NCBI RefSeq assembly: GCF_003073045.1
Contig: NC_037596.1
Span: 9,979,950 to 10,043,949, forward strand
Reading direction: 5' to 3'
Length of the DNA: 64,000 bases
DNA from: Pomacea canaliculata
Taxonomy: Eukaryota; Mollusca; Gastropoda; Architaenioglossa; Ampullariidae
Shown: piece by piece, positions 32,890-44,640 of the stretch
Layout: each line of letters starts with the position of its first letter
Position numbering within the stretch: the stretch's first letter is position 1
Translations under genes and position numbers: made by a program
The notes under the pieces: model-generated
Database searches by the model: none
The model's input: only the letters and a program-made list of their open reading frames with translations
What the model was told of the DNA's origin: nothing

Positions 32890-35889
32890 ACCATAGTAGA
32901 AATGTATGGTTTAATCATCGACGGTAGAAGCAAAATCATAAACACCAACAACAACAACAAAATCGAGTGGAATTTCTGTAGCTTTCAACGTGAAGTACAT
33001 ATGTCTGCAGTTGTTTTCGCTTACCTTTCTTCCAGGTAGGTACATGTCACCTGACAGTGTCACCCTTGCTTCACGTTGAAAGGCACAGCGGCACTACTTT
33101 AGCTTCCTTTGTGCTGGGCATGTGCCCAGTCGGTAAGTTCGATGAACCAATCAAAGACGATGATGATGAAATTCATATTGTTCGATTTGCTGCTAACGGT
33201 AGTAGTCTGCGTACCTGCAACGGGGCTTTATCGCTGTTTCCATCATGCATCTTGCTACTTATTTTCCTAGCTCGGTTCACTGCCTTTAAAATGTCGGGCA
33301 TGCGCTGTGTACTTCTTATCTGCCCCAAATACTTTCCGGTGACAATAATAGATATTTATATTGCTTACATAGTGGGTCTATATAAAGTTACTGCACACTG
33401 AGCATTGGTTCAACGAATATGTAAAATAACCACACTAGCTTCTAGTATATCTCGCACAGATGCACTAAAATCTTCAGACCTGGGCAAAGGCAGGCCCGCG
33501 GGCCGGATCCGGCCCACCTCCTGTCTCTGACCGGCCCGCCCGCTCGCCGCCAGTATATATACTATATACATACAGTATTGGGTAAAACTGAGTTAACTAT
33601 ATTAGTCCGGCCCTCTAAAAACATTCCAACTTCTCATGCGGCCCCTTGGGAAAATTAATTGCCCACCCCTGGCTTAAAGAGTTTTAAAACGACTAGTGCG
33701 CTATGAAAATGCAAAGTATTTAATACTTTCAAAAACATTTAATCAGTCTCTTCTGAAATAAATCAAGAAAAGAAACAAATAATTTTCTATGAACTTGCAA
33801 GAATTTTATTTGTCAAGTATTTGATTATTTGTCGTATCCAAAGACTGAGAAATGTTTAGGTAACTGCTACTAGCATATTGCCAAAAAGTCGTCATAGATT
33901 ACTTCCCTTTAAAACCGACATTTTCTTTTATTATTTTATCTTCCTTATGTTCCTGTCTGGATTTTCCTTCTTTCTGTAGCTGCTTATCTTTTTTATTTAT
34001 TTTTTTCTTCTTTCTTTCAACCCTATTTTATACACATAATACAATAGTGTTATATGAACAAAGAGAAGCATTATCCTGAGAGCTTACAAAGCACTACACT
34101 AAGAAAAAAAAAAAAGGACGACACGCACAAAAGACCCTTCTGTTTTATTTATCAGCTTTTCTGGTTTTTAAGAAGGAAGGATAAGATGTAAACTAAATCA
34201 ATATCTTTTCTTAATAGACACATTGTACACTTGTGAAAGTTTAAACAATCTTCCTGCTTGTCAAAATGGTTCTTTTGACTGAGTGACCATCAAAGGCTGT
34301 GAAATAGCTGGCTAGACGAAACTTTCGTCTAGATGTCACTAATATCACATGTACACGTATTAATTTGTTTCCCTACACAGAGCCACTGGCGATCTGTGGA
34401 GGTTGTGTGAATGGACTCTTTTATTTGCTCTTGAAGGCAGCACATACTATGTTTTGGCTTGTGTCATTGAAAGACCTCACGGCGAGTGAAATCGATGTAA
34501 CCATGGCTAGAAGTAAACTCGGAGCATAAACATGTAAATAACGTGGTTCAGCCGATTCACCCGACTGTTTAGGTATTAACAGAACTGGTGGCAGTTCATC
34601 AATAACGACCAGTCTTCATGTGTGTAGTATGGGGCATTCAAGTTTGTCATTGTGCAGTGGTACAAGTGCTTTTTGTTTATGGTTAGTTTGATTAGTTCGT
34701 TCACTATTTGGGGATCGTTCTTTACCTTATTTGTGTAATAAAAAAAAATTCGTTAGCCGCCTCGACCAAGGTTGAATAAAATAATAATGTGCTTATATCA
34801 TCTGTTCAATCAAATTTCATTTTTAAGTGCAATTTAAAAGTAGAGACGAAGAGTTATGAGAAGCATGCAGGGTTTTCATGTAAGCAATGTGAGCACAAAT
34901 GGATAAATATAGACGTGACGTCACAGCAATGTTAATTTTGGAATTTTCGAAGTACCTGAATATTGTAAGTGAAATTCGATGGAGTTTTTATTTTCGGAAA
35001 AAACTGCCTCGTTCTGAAAAAAGACAGCAAAGTATGGTTGTCACGTTGATGTCGCCACAACACTGCTTGCCACCCCAGCGATCAAGCACCCGTTGAAGCA
35101 GGCAAAATCTCCACTGAAACCGTGTATGTGTGTCTACCAGACAGAGCGAAGTATCTTATCTCTGTGATTAAATGGTATTTAGAGCTTCTCTCTGTTTGAC
35201 TGTTAACGAGGTCTTCAGTTTAACAAATAAGACTTGCCTAAACAGGAAAATAATTAGATTCCAATCCTATTTCACGATGGAACAGATAAATACCAGACAC
35301 CATGAGCACAACTCATCATCTTTAAGTGATCTTAAGGAAGAGCCTGACTGAAGTGAAGATTCATCCAAAGTGTGACTTTAGCACCGTTTTAAATTCGTTG
35401 TACATGTTCATATGTTCACTATTTTCGAGCCTGACTTGACAAATGAAAAGCCGATTAAAGGCGGGTTAAACCCTTTTAAAGAGGTTTTATGATGAACTGG
35501 ATCGAAAGCTTTAACATTCAGTGCCTGTTCTGTAGCAGTCAAGTATTCTAAAATGTCACAGCTCACACTTCCACACTGACTGACATGCTCCAAAATAATG
35601 TCTGTCATGTGGGTCCGACTGAAAATTTGCTAAAATGCATAAGAGCAATTATGATGAATGACTAAATAAGAAACTTTTTTTTTCAAAACTTGATCTGCAC
35701 ATAAATCTCATATACTAGTGATTTCCATGAATAAATCATTTCACTGAAGAAGTACCTCATGAGCAATTTTGTTACTGTTTAATGACACTCAGCAAATCTC
35801 TTGTGCACTGTACTCGTATTAGTTAATGGCGCTATGACACGCACGAACACACACACACACACACAAATGCATGTTCACAAATGTTTTTC
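32890..35889. other. Duplicated non-coding flank 3' of gene B
   Basis: No gene supported. Blocks at about 32890-33250, 33840-33900 and 34270-34620 are alignable by eye with 50195-50520, 50990-51070 and 51110-51380, so this is part of the repeated unit. From about 35195 it matches the flank of gene A (7890 onwards). Confidence 0.6.
33475..33671. mobile_element. Short hAT-like element
   Basis: Starts CAGACCTGGGCAAAGGC and ends (reverse-complemented) CAGGGGTGGGCAATTAA, with GGCCCGCGGGCCGGATCCGG just inside the left end. This is the usual pattern of short hAT derivatives. No clear 8-bp target duplication was found. Confidence 0.6.
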
Positions 35890-36030
35890 CCCATCAGGCA
35901 AGTCGTGCAGTATTGTCTTCACGTGCATCGGCGGTGGGCGATATCACTGTCACTCAAAGATGGGAGCTGAACCATCTGCCCTCATCAAGAGTATGGAAAG
36001 GTCAGACTGGACTGCTTACATCCACTTTTA
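35890..36030 (-). pseudogene. Relic of the last tail exon at the gene B locus
   Basis: Aligns with gene A exon 11 (about 8580-8750): shared blocks are CCATCAGGC, GCAGTATT, GGCGGTGGGCGA, a deletion of roughly 50 bp, and then a block with CTGCC-TCATC and GGACTGC. The reading frame is destroyed. It shows that gene B once had the long tail that gene A keeps. Confidence 0.75.
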
Positions 36031-36789
36031 GCATCTTCATGTGGTGCTGAACGCAGTATTCGGACACTCGCCCAAATGATGGCTATTCTGTTATAAAAAA
36101 AAATAAATAAATAAAAAAAAAATAAAAATTACCGTGTGCGAATTTTTCCTCACATTAACTTTCTGTATCTGTCAAAGGGATATTTTTTTTATTCGACCCA
36201 GATGCTAGGATATACTCAGAGATTTATTTATGTATTATCCATTTTCACACGCACTCATGCGTGAACTTACTAAACTGTTCTCTTTCCTTTGACCTGCACG
36301 CAGAGAAATCAGTTTAAAGCTGCTCAACAAAGTACTAAAGAATGATACACTCGATTGTTTGTGCATCACCACACATGATGCTACATAGTCACAAAACTAA
36401 CAGGGAGATAGTTAACGCTATATAAATCTTTCAAAAATACATAAACTACTCTGAGGGTGTGCACTCCACACATGGAATGTCCACCAATGCTATGCAATGG
36501 CAAGTATCAGAAGTAAAAAAATGCAACAAAGCGTTGTTTTTTGTAGAATTCTCGTTACAAATCATTCACTTTCGTATTCATTAAAGTAAAGAAGGAAACG
36601 ACGCTCAGACAACATGTCTTAAGATATACTTATCTTATATCCTTTGTCTTTGCCAGCACGATAACACACAAAACTAAATTTACTCTTACCTGCATGAGCA
36701 CGTTAGTCATCGTTATGGAGGGACGAGGGTTTCCTTTCTTTTTTTGTCTTGTCCACTACAGCACACAGGGGCGTCTGACAGGACTCCGG
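36031..36789. other. Former tail-exon region of gene B
   Basis: Contains possible poly(A) signals (AATAAA minus at 36188-36193 and 36223-36228). Around 36640-36715 the sequence passes from intron matching gene A near 9870-9905 directly to sequence near exon 9, so the counterpart of gene A exon 10 has been lost. After the stop of gene B, the old exon 9 frame reads PESCQTPLCAVVDK, with Cys in place of the motif Tyr. Confidence 0.6.
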
Positions 36790-36857
36790 CTATGAAGCTT
36801 CGGAAGCTATCGCTGCTTTGAAGATGTGAATCCTCAGTATTATTGTAAGGAGTAGGT
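36790..36857 (-). CDS. Gene B exon 9: short terminal exon
   Basis: The acceptor cttcccag gives DLLLTIILRIHIFKAAIASE and then A, S and TAG. It aligns with gene A exon 9 (ALLLIMIEFQPHLR...GAS). The stop replaces a Gln codon and removes the tail. Confidence 0.75.
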
Positions 36858-39800
36858 CTGGGAAGCTAGTATGTCACAGAGGTTCTGACGGACAAGAACT
36901 TCCCTTGGGCATCATAGCAAATGTTGCTCTGTATACGTGAATGTTGCTTCCATTCTTCTATCACCAGCAAGAAGTTTGAACCCCCAACACGACTGTATGG
37001 AGTCTTTACACGCCTGATTGACTGAAGTCTATGTTCCGGACATTTAAAGCGATCACCATCACTTTTTATTATTACTCTCTTCTCGGTTTAGTGCAGACTA
37101 CCAATAAAGCTTGGCAGATCGTGCGAAATAATAGGGCCATAACAAAAATGTCTTATAAAATCTTATCGGATATAGTTGACGAACATAATGTTAAGTAGAC
37201 ATCACCCAGGAAAGCTGTATTAGAATGTTGTAAAGTGGGATAAGAGAGTTCGGTTTGGGATGGTCTATAAAATCGAACTATGAGGACAATAAAAAGCTAT
37301 GGTAATACATAAAGAATAGCATGACATTTACATTTATCCGAGTAAATCATTCGATACCACTTTCTTTTAATTAGAAGAGGTTATCTATTACTTACCTTTG
37401 CTTCGCTTCCTTTTCTTAAGTAAGACAACGATAGCAGCAATCGTGAAGATAAAAACGACGACACACACACTAGTAAATGCAGGGTAATATGATTCCAGGT
37501 CTTTCGGGACATCTAGAAAAAAAGATAAAATATAAACTAATAACTTATTTTATTTACTTGGCATTAATGTACACAATTATATTACTATGCAGAAAAAATA
37601 GTAGAATGTGACGTGTGTGTTTGTGTGGCTTTTGTTCAAATCCGCACCGTTCGCACGATTCCATTTAATTTGGCAGACGTATTCCTCTAAGTGAAGGTCT
37701 CTGGAAGATATATGTTGCTCCAGAACATGTTTAACATTTATATTTATTTTCTGCGTTCTGAGAAGTTACTGCTAGTCCCAGATAAAACAGTACTGTGCAA
37801 AAGAAATTTAACAGGCATCTCTTACACAGAAAAAAATGGCATCAGAGTTTGATTTCGGGTCCTATGAAAGCTAAAGAGATAGAGCTGGCATCAGATACAG
37901 GAAAAAGAAGAAAGGGAACGAGAGACGAAGAAGCACACAGATAGGTAAACAAAACCAAAGAGACTGAGAGAGTTTTTTTAGCCACTTGACTATTCACTTC
38001 TCTACCGCGTTAAGACTTCTAGAAAACTTCACATCCCCTCTGTTCTGAGACTTCTGACGAGCGCGCACTTATGAACAAACCCGAGAAAGAAGGAGAATTC
38101 TGACAGCTAAAATATCTGAGCAATAAATAAATATACCAGTGATCTCATCACATTTACTCACTGAAGTCTATTGTGACAGTGAAGTTCTCGTCACCAGCCT
38201 CGTTAATGACCTGTACCTTGTAGGACCCGGTTGTCAAGGAATTGATGTTGACGACTCTCAGAGAGCATGTGGACAGGTAACGGCGAAATACAGACTGACA
38301 GGTGATATTTACCATGGTGTCTTTACCTTCATTGTGGGCATCTTCACTGTTGTTTATTGGTGATTTGACAAACCACACGTGGTACTCGTGTGGTACAGGG
38401 TAAGCGATTATGTCAAAGTTCATTTCCGTTTGGTGGTTCATCATGTCAAACCCAAGTCGTGTAGACGAGTGACTTCGAGGCTTGCCTGTTAAAGACACAT
38501 ATAACAAAGAAAACAAATAAAGCACAAAACACAACACATACAAACAAATAAATACATGAAAGCAAACACGAAGCCGTGTGTGTGTGTGTTTGTAAGGGTT
38601 TTGAATGTGAGACGTATATCGCTGGAAAGTTTCGAATAAAAATCAGAAGAAATGACAGCACAGGTCACGTGGTGACCTACAAAAGAATCTTCCACTTACA
38701 CCGGACGTTGAGGTCAAGACTGACCGAGGAGGTCACGCCTGACTGACGTGAAAACTCGTTCCACGCGGAGCACGTGTAGGTGGCCGTGTCCTCACAGCGA
38801 GCGATGAAGGTGTAGTTGACAGGAGACAAATCTCTAATGATGACGGTGTTGTTGTCGTTGTTATAGATGGAGATGTGTGGTGTGGGCCGACCGTCAGATT
38901 TACACAAAATGTTTACTTGTTGTCCCTCATTTACTGTTTGATTTTGTTTGTAGCCGTTGAGCAAAAACTCAGCTACTCTGGGAGCGTCTGTACAAAGTAT
39001 CAGTTAAATTTATTTCTTTGCTTACGGCTGGAACTAACATGAACTAATTAAAATTTTATAACATAGATGATCTTTTTGGTCTTAATCGTTAGCTAAGATG
39101 TGATCCATTAATTCAGATATAGCATAGGATTTACTGCATTGAAGAAATTAAGAGTATTGTGTACCGTAGAAGATACCAACATGTTGTTTTTGAATTTATA
39201 TGATGATAGATAATGATCAAGAAGATCACTGATGCTTTTCTACTCGGCCTAGAGTAACAATTAATAGTAAAACAATAAGTGCAAGGATTATTATTTTTCT
39301 TTCACATTGTTTATTCATATGTATGCAATCCCTGTACTTCCGGGTGTATTGTTGTCACTGCGCCGTAGAAGAACATTTTAAAAATTTATAAAGCAGCTGC
39401 TAACCACGGACGATTAAACAGCTGAGGTATGAATATGTGCCCATGGGTGGGGATTTCATGTACGTAAATTTAGATAAATCTATGAGAAAATTTGCAGACA
39501 GACTAGAAGAAGTTCAAAGTGTAGTCAGAGACGTGTATAATTTAGAATAAATTGTTTACATACATCCTATATTGACAATGTAGTTTTCTCCATGTATCTT
39601 CTCCAGTCCCCAGACCACGTCACATCTGAACCAGGTTCTGCCATGGTCTGCTTGAGTGAAGAAATGCGTATAATGTAGTTCGTGTGATGTGAAATTTTGT
39701 TGGCCTTCAGAGGCTGCTGTCTCCAGGTCTGTCTGGTCACCTATGATCCATATCAAGTAGCCTGCAGGTTGGCCCACAGAAGAGGTTTTACAGGTACAGG

Positions 39801-42714
39801 TGGCGCTTGTAGTCTCTAACACGTATTGTTGTGGACCACACGACACACTGGGCAAAGAAGGGCGTTCTGCACAGGAAGACTTAGAATCTTAATAGGTATA
39901 TATGTTCGTAGTTTTAAAAAGAAGAGGATGTAGAATGAACCTATTACTCCAAATTTTAGTAAACACACACAGAGAAAGAGAGAGAGAAACACAGAGTGAT
40001 AGAAATACAGGACATTTCTCTCATGAACATGGTGCGAGAAAAAACGGTAGAGAACTAGAAGGACAGAGACAGATAAGATGAGAAAAAGTTGGTGAGAAGC
40101 GATCACCGTAGCTCGGAGAAAGCCAGTATTCTTTTCAAACCACAGCTGTATTTTACCAGTTGTAATCCAGTTGTATTTATCTGTAAAGTTTGCATAGTAC
40201 GTCCGTCCACCTGGTGAAACAGAGACATGAAAGGCATACTGTCCTTCTTCCCTTGGGAGTGTGGTGTTGAACTGACAAAAACCTGAAACCTTCACTTCTT
40301 TCTCTCCTATGTACTCGCTGGTTGGTGAGGTCAGCATTGTGACTGTTTCCAAGCTTTTGATTTGTGACTGTAAAAAAGCAACCATGAAAGCATGAAGAGA
40401 AAACTATGAAAATTCAATTTGCACGAGAACATGGAAGAAAACAAGCAAAAGCTTATTTTACAAATGCAAAACAATTTAAATGGATATTAAAACATTAGAT
40501 ATGCACTGACAGTGAATTAAAAATTAAACAATTGATTTTCATAGAATTGAGCTATCACTTTTAAAAGGAGTTTACAAACTTTTTTAACGAATCGGACACA
40601 GCTATGTAAGATTATTAATCACGTTAGTTTGATTCCCTTTATTAATCTTTTACTCTGAAATTGTTTAGTTTTTATTTGGACACTATTTAAAATGCAGAGT
40701 GCAAGAAATGAAAACAAAGGAACGAAAATGTAAGTCGTTTAAATAATGAATATAATATTATTATTTATATGAATTGTAACATGAAAGAGTAGGAAATATG
40801 TTTAAGGCAAACATCAAACAAAGTTGATTCAGCAAAGGAACTGTTGCTTGGTACTTTAAATTATCGAGATCATTCAACACAGCCATGAATTTGCTGTTGC
40901 ACGTTTAGAGTAAAAACTATCGCACTCTTATCATTTCACATGAGCTATGTATATAAGATTTAATTTAGAGATATGTTTGCGTGTATTATAAATCGAGCAC
41001 CAAAGACAACTGCTTGCATATAACTACATGTATTTCATTTTTTTCGAAGAGAATCAATGTGACACTAAACACTGACTGCCTGGTTTAGCCGGTAAAGCTG
41101 ACACGTGTAAAGTCCACGTGAAGAGTAGACACGTCCGACGTGGCAGGACACAGTCACGGTCCAGGACGTAGTAACGGCCGTGCATGACACGTCCTCGGGT
41201 GGATCTGTAAATGACTGATTATTGTACAGGACAAAACGACAATAAACTGATACAGGTGCAGGCACCGCATTCCATATATATATATAATAGGCTATGATAA
41301 TCTGTTTAGCACAGAGCTTTAATATTGTTTGTGTTTTAGCGAGACTTTGTTTTTGTGCGGATGTATACTTCCACGCACAGGAGAGATCATAAATGGAGAG
41401 AAATGGATATGTTAGAAATGGAAGAAAGTGGTGATGAATGCTTCACTTTTTTTACACTTTTAGGATGGCACAATGCCTTTCTTTGTAGGAATTTTTTTTA
41501 TCATTGTTATCCTTGATTTTTTTTTTTTTTGCTGGCGTTGCGGTAATGATGGTAGTAGAGATGTTACAGACATTTGCTGACTATAAAGTTGACAAGGTGC
41601 ATGCGTCAGACCTATCCTCTCTAGATTTTCTTATTCTAACCAGAAGAAATGCCTTTTAACAGCAGAAGCTGACACGCATTTCAGGGTGGGACCTTACGCA
41701 AGTTTGTAGCACCTTTAACATCAAATGAATTTACATTTACCTTCATTTTCCTTATTTTCTAACATTTTTCATATAAAAGTGTCTATAATATCACAAAACT
41801 CATAGGTCTACAGTACATATAGAAGAGAGATGAAAAGGCTGATGTTACCCTCGAGAAGAGCAACCGTTGAAAAGGGTGAGCGTGAGAATCGAGAATCACG
41901 AAGTAGAAGAATGATTATGGTCTAACACTTAAAGTTATAAATAATATCTTTCGTGAAAATACTTATACATAGAACAAAGGATATGAGATGAAAGGAAGCA
42001 CTTAAAGATAATAACGGCTTAAGTTTGAAAGACTTAAGCGTGAATAAATAAATATAAAGAAAATCGTCGGTTGTGCTTACACACATAGTGGAGTCCACAG
42101 CGAGCTGATGCCCCTTGCCCTGCTCCAGCCATACGATAACACAGAAGACTGCCGTTTGTCAAATGGACAATGTTCCGATGTTTTACAGCTCTAATGGTCA
42201 TAGAACTTGAATGGCGAGCTTTTACTATACTGGCTTTAAACAGATTGTTGAAATCATTTAGCTCTTCGCAAGTACTTTCGCATGTCGCTAACGAAACGAA
42301 ACGACTGGAATAGTTGTACCCAAATCTCCACTCGACTTGTCCCTCAGCCGTGCAAGTGAAGACAGTGACTTGGTCAGCTAGGACTTCTCTCACACCGTTG
42401 TCATCACAGGGAGAGATGTTTACACCTGAAAATAACAGCTTTACAGCAACCTCAAGGTTCAAATTTATTTTCTACACAGACATTATTTTGAAAAATCTCT
42501 TTCATTCTTGTTTTCTTCCTCTTTCATATATAAGCGAAATTGATATTCCCTTTCATGGTTCTCAAACATCTTACCTTGATGTTAGCATTACAGCTTAACA
42601 TGTTACAGTGTTCCTCATAACCTTACCTGTGACAACCAAAAATAACAAGACAGGTGCTGTCCATACAGTCCACATCCGTGGTTTCACGACCTCACGCAAG
42701 TCACAGAAGAACAT
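36790..42714 (-). CDS. Gene B: five-Ig transmembrane receptor with truncated tail (9 exons)
   Basis: Joined minus-strand exons: 42714-42627, 42425-42081, 41204-41077, 40367-40157, 39866-39564, 38987-38700, 38485-38162, 37512-37396, 36857-36790, an open frame of 623 codons. It has a signal peptide (1-29), the same five Ig-like modules as gene A (exons 2, 3 and 5 identical in length; 4, 6, 7 and 8 differ by whole codons), and a TM segment (about 574-594) followed by KKRKRSK. The last exon adds 22 residues and a TAG, at a codon that is CAA (Gln) in gene A, before the first tyrosine motif. B therefore has a short tail without tyrosines, and the tail has a second hydrophobic run (DLLLTIILRIHIF). 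It may be a decoy, a partner-dependent receptor, or on the way to decay; the intact ectodomain frame argues against a plain pseudogene. Function not known. Confidence 0.84.
37396..37512 (-). CDS. Gene B exon 8: transmembrane exon
   Basis: Stalk NVPKDLESYYPAF, hydrophobic TSVCVVVFIFTIAAIVVLL, basic KKRKRSK. Phases 1-1, donor gtaagt. Confidence 0.87.
38162..38485 (-). CDS. Gene B exon 7: membrane-proximal module D5
   Basis: FDIIAYPVPHEYHVWFVKS and TTGSYKVQVINEAGDEN match gene A exon 7. Donor gtgagt in phase 1, with an in-frame stop just beyond it. Confidence 0.87.
38700..38987 (-). CDS. Gene B exon 6: Ig module D4
   Basis: VNILCKSDGRPTPHISIYN and CEDTATYTCSAWNEFSRQ. Three codons longer than in gene A. 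Phases 1-1, donor gtaagt. Confidence 0.88.
39564..39866 (-). CDS. Gene B exon 5: Ig module D3
   Basis: CTCKTSSVGQPAGYLIW and RTWFRCDVVW give the C-W-C Ig pattern. Phases 1-1, donor gtatgt. Confidence 0.88.
40157..40367 (-). CDS. Gene B exon 4: second half of module D2
   Basis: SQIKSLETVTMLTSPTSEY, VKVSGFCQFNTTLP, SPGGRTYYA. Acceptor ttttacag in phase 0, donor gtaaaa in phase 1. Confidence 0.85.
41077..41204 (-). CDS. Gene B exon 3: first half of module D2
   Basis: PPEDVSCTAVTTSW and YSSRGLYTCQLYRLNQA. The donor is a weak gtcagt giving phase 0, required by exon 4; an in-frame stop follows nine nt later. Confidence 0.75.
42081..42425 (-). CDS. Gene B exon 2: Ig-like module D1
   Basis: GVNISPCDDNGVREVLADQ, FTCTAEGQVEWRFG, paired cysteines in CESTC and the conserved RHSSSMTI. 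Phases 1-1, donor gtaagc, acceptor ttttcag. Confidence 0.88.
42627..42714 (-). CDS. Gene B exon 1: signal peptide
   Basis: MFFCDLREVVKPRMWTVW followed by TAPVLLFLVVT and a phase-1 donor gtaagg. The second Met (MWTVW) would also give a good signal peptide. Confidence 0.75.
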
Positions 42715-43785
42715 TCTTGCTCCTGGGGCGAGAACACATTAGCTTCTAACGAAGCCGAGCGCCTATACAGTGTAAACCTTTCCGCTTAAACTCGGTCTTC
42801 TTACATTAGAATATCTATGCAAGGAGTATGACTGCATACGAGGAAGTGTAAACTAATGTACCCATCATAGCCTGATTACTGTACATGGAAGAACAACAAC
42901 AGATTCCATCTTTAGTCAACTACAAATTCTGGTTGTGCAGGCTGATAGCTGAAGAAGGATTGTAGGAGTGTAGCGACATCTTTTCACAATAGTTAAATTT
43001 TAATCCCTCAGTTATTACAGGAATTGATCATGGTCATTCAGTGAATAATCTGTTTAAAAATTATTCATCATCATGGTTGTGACCTTTTTTTTAAAAAAAG
43101 CCACATGCAAAACCCTGTATAGACAAAGTCCTCAACACTAGCCAACTGTTTTCGTACAGTACTGATGTTTCAAACGTGAGTTGTAAGCTAGGCAATGAAG
43201 CGGAGTAGGTAAGCTTTTGTGTGTTGAATTTTTGAGAATGCATGGTAGTCTGACTACATTTGCACAATTTTCTGTTTCTTTTCTTGACTATAAACCCTAA
43301 TGGGCATTAGTAGTTATGATACAATGGTACATACAAACCAAAACGAATTTCGTTAGAAAGCGGACTTGCCTGTGTGAGTAAATTAGTATGAACTGTAAAT
43401 TTTAAGAAAACTATTATGTGTCTATAGTGTCTAAGCTGAATGAAAGTCGTTGTATACGGCTATTTCTATTTGTCTCACTTTCTGAATTAGGCTGCTAGCA
43501 ACTTTTTAAATTCACGCATCCTTTAAGGACGGATTACATGGCCGAACCTGATCCACCAGTGGTTTCTGATGTCACACAAGGATACCGACAGTGCTCCATA
43601 TAAAGTCATTGGGTTTTGTGTTCCTTGTAAGAGACTCGGAGCAGTCCCCTCTCGCATGTAGTTTCGAATGTTTCTATTCACCCTCTGTATCAGCAAGAGA
43701 AGTCCAGCAGGATGGGGGATACGAGAGGCTTGTAGGGTCTGTGCTTAGTAGTAAACCTGATGGTATTATCATGACTTGTATTAAT
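42715..43785. other. Upstream region of gene B
   Basis: No supported gene or core promoter element. Short ORFs only. Confidence 0.45.
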
Positions 43786-43870
43786 GGACTGCTTGCAGAT
43801 GATTTTTCTCAGTTAACTACTAGAACGAAGCTGGTGTGCACAAAGCTTCCGGTTTAGTCACATTCATGGT
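43786..43870 (+). promoter_or_regulatory. Orphan partial copy of the D/E upstream module
   Basis: Plus-strand order GGACTGCTTGCAGATG, T-run, CAGTTAACTACTAGAACGA, then AAGCTTCCGGTTTAGTCACA, matching the modules of D (27325-27525, minus) and E (57480-57605, plus). The GCTCGCCGAGACTCAC part is absent, and no signal-peptide exon follows, so it may mark a lost plus-strand gene or be a mobile repeat. Confidence 0.5.
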
Positions 43871-44389
43871 TTAAAGGCGGACGTTGTGGTTTCACCCATG
43901 CGAGGAAAAGTAGAACAAAACGGCTTCTATCTTAACGGACTGTCAGGATTAGGACTTAAAGTATTCTCCAAAAATGAAGATAGAATATAAAGGAGAGAAG
44001 GATGGACAACGCAGATGACACAAACGTAAAGGCGATTGAATTTTTAAAACTTTATTTTTATTGTATTTAAATTTTTTTGTTTACTCATAAGAGGGGATAT
44101 CACTATTCAACATTTTCAGTTCATTCTTCTGATGACCGTCAACTGAAAACAAAGTCCAACGAGGAGAAGGCTATGTAGGAACGGCTTGATACTGACTAGC
44201 ACTGGTTATAGGGGAAATGCGTTTATAATTTCTTAAGACAGTTTATTAATAACATGCAAGAAAATTATGGAGCTACATGCATCACCTTGTTTAACGCCCT
44301 TTGTTTGGTTTAGTCCTTGTTACTCCTCAAGGAGCAAACGGCCGCCACACCACCTCGCCAGCGGACCTTGTATAGGGCAGCTCCCCTCA
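43871..44389. other. Spacer
   Basis: No gene or clear repeat seen. Confidence 0.45.
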
Positions 44390-44640
44390 GTGGGGCTCAT
44401 GTGGTTCTGATGTCCTTTCCCTCTCTCTCTACTGTTCCTTTCCAAGTCTGCTTTGGTCTCCCAACTCGCCTCTTCCTCTGAGGATTCCAGTCAAGTGCCT
44501 GCCTGGCAATGGTGTCAGCTGGTTTGCGCAGGGCGTGTCCTGTCCAGCTCCATTTTGGTGTTTTCGTAAACATCTCAGTGAAAGCCAAAACTTCAGGAGC
44601 GTGACGTCAGCGTCCTTGACAGTCCGCGCTGAGGGAAACA
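44390..44640 (-). mobile_element. LINE reverse-transcriptase C-terminal fragment
   Basis: Translated on the minus strand it gives WSWTGHALRKPADTIARQAL, then W-N-P-Q-RKRRVGRPKQTW, the well-known C-terminal motif of metazoan LINE proteins (WxGHxLR ... GRPxxTW). A frameshift separates it from matching sequence just upstream. Only the 3' end is present, as usual for 5'-truncated LINEs. Confidence 0.8.
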
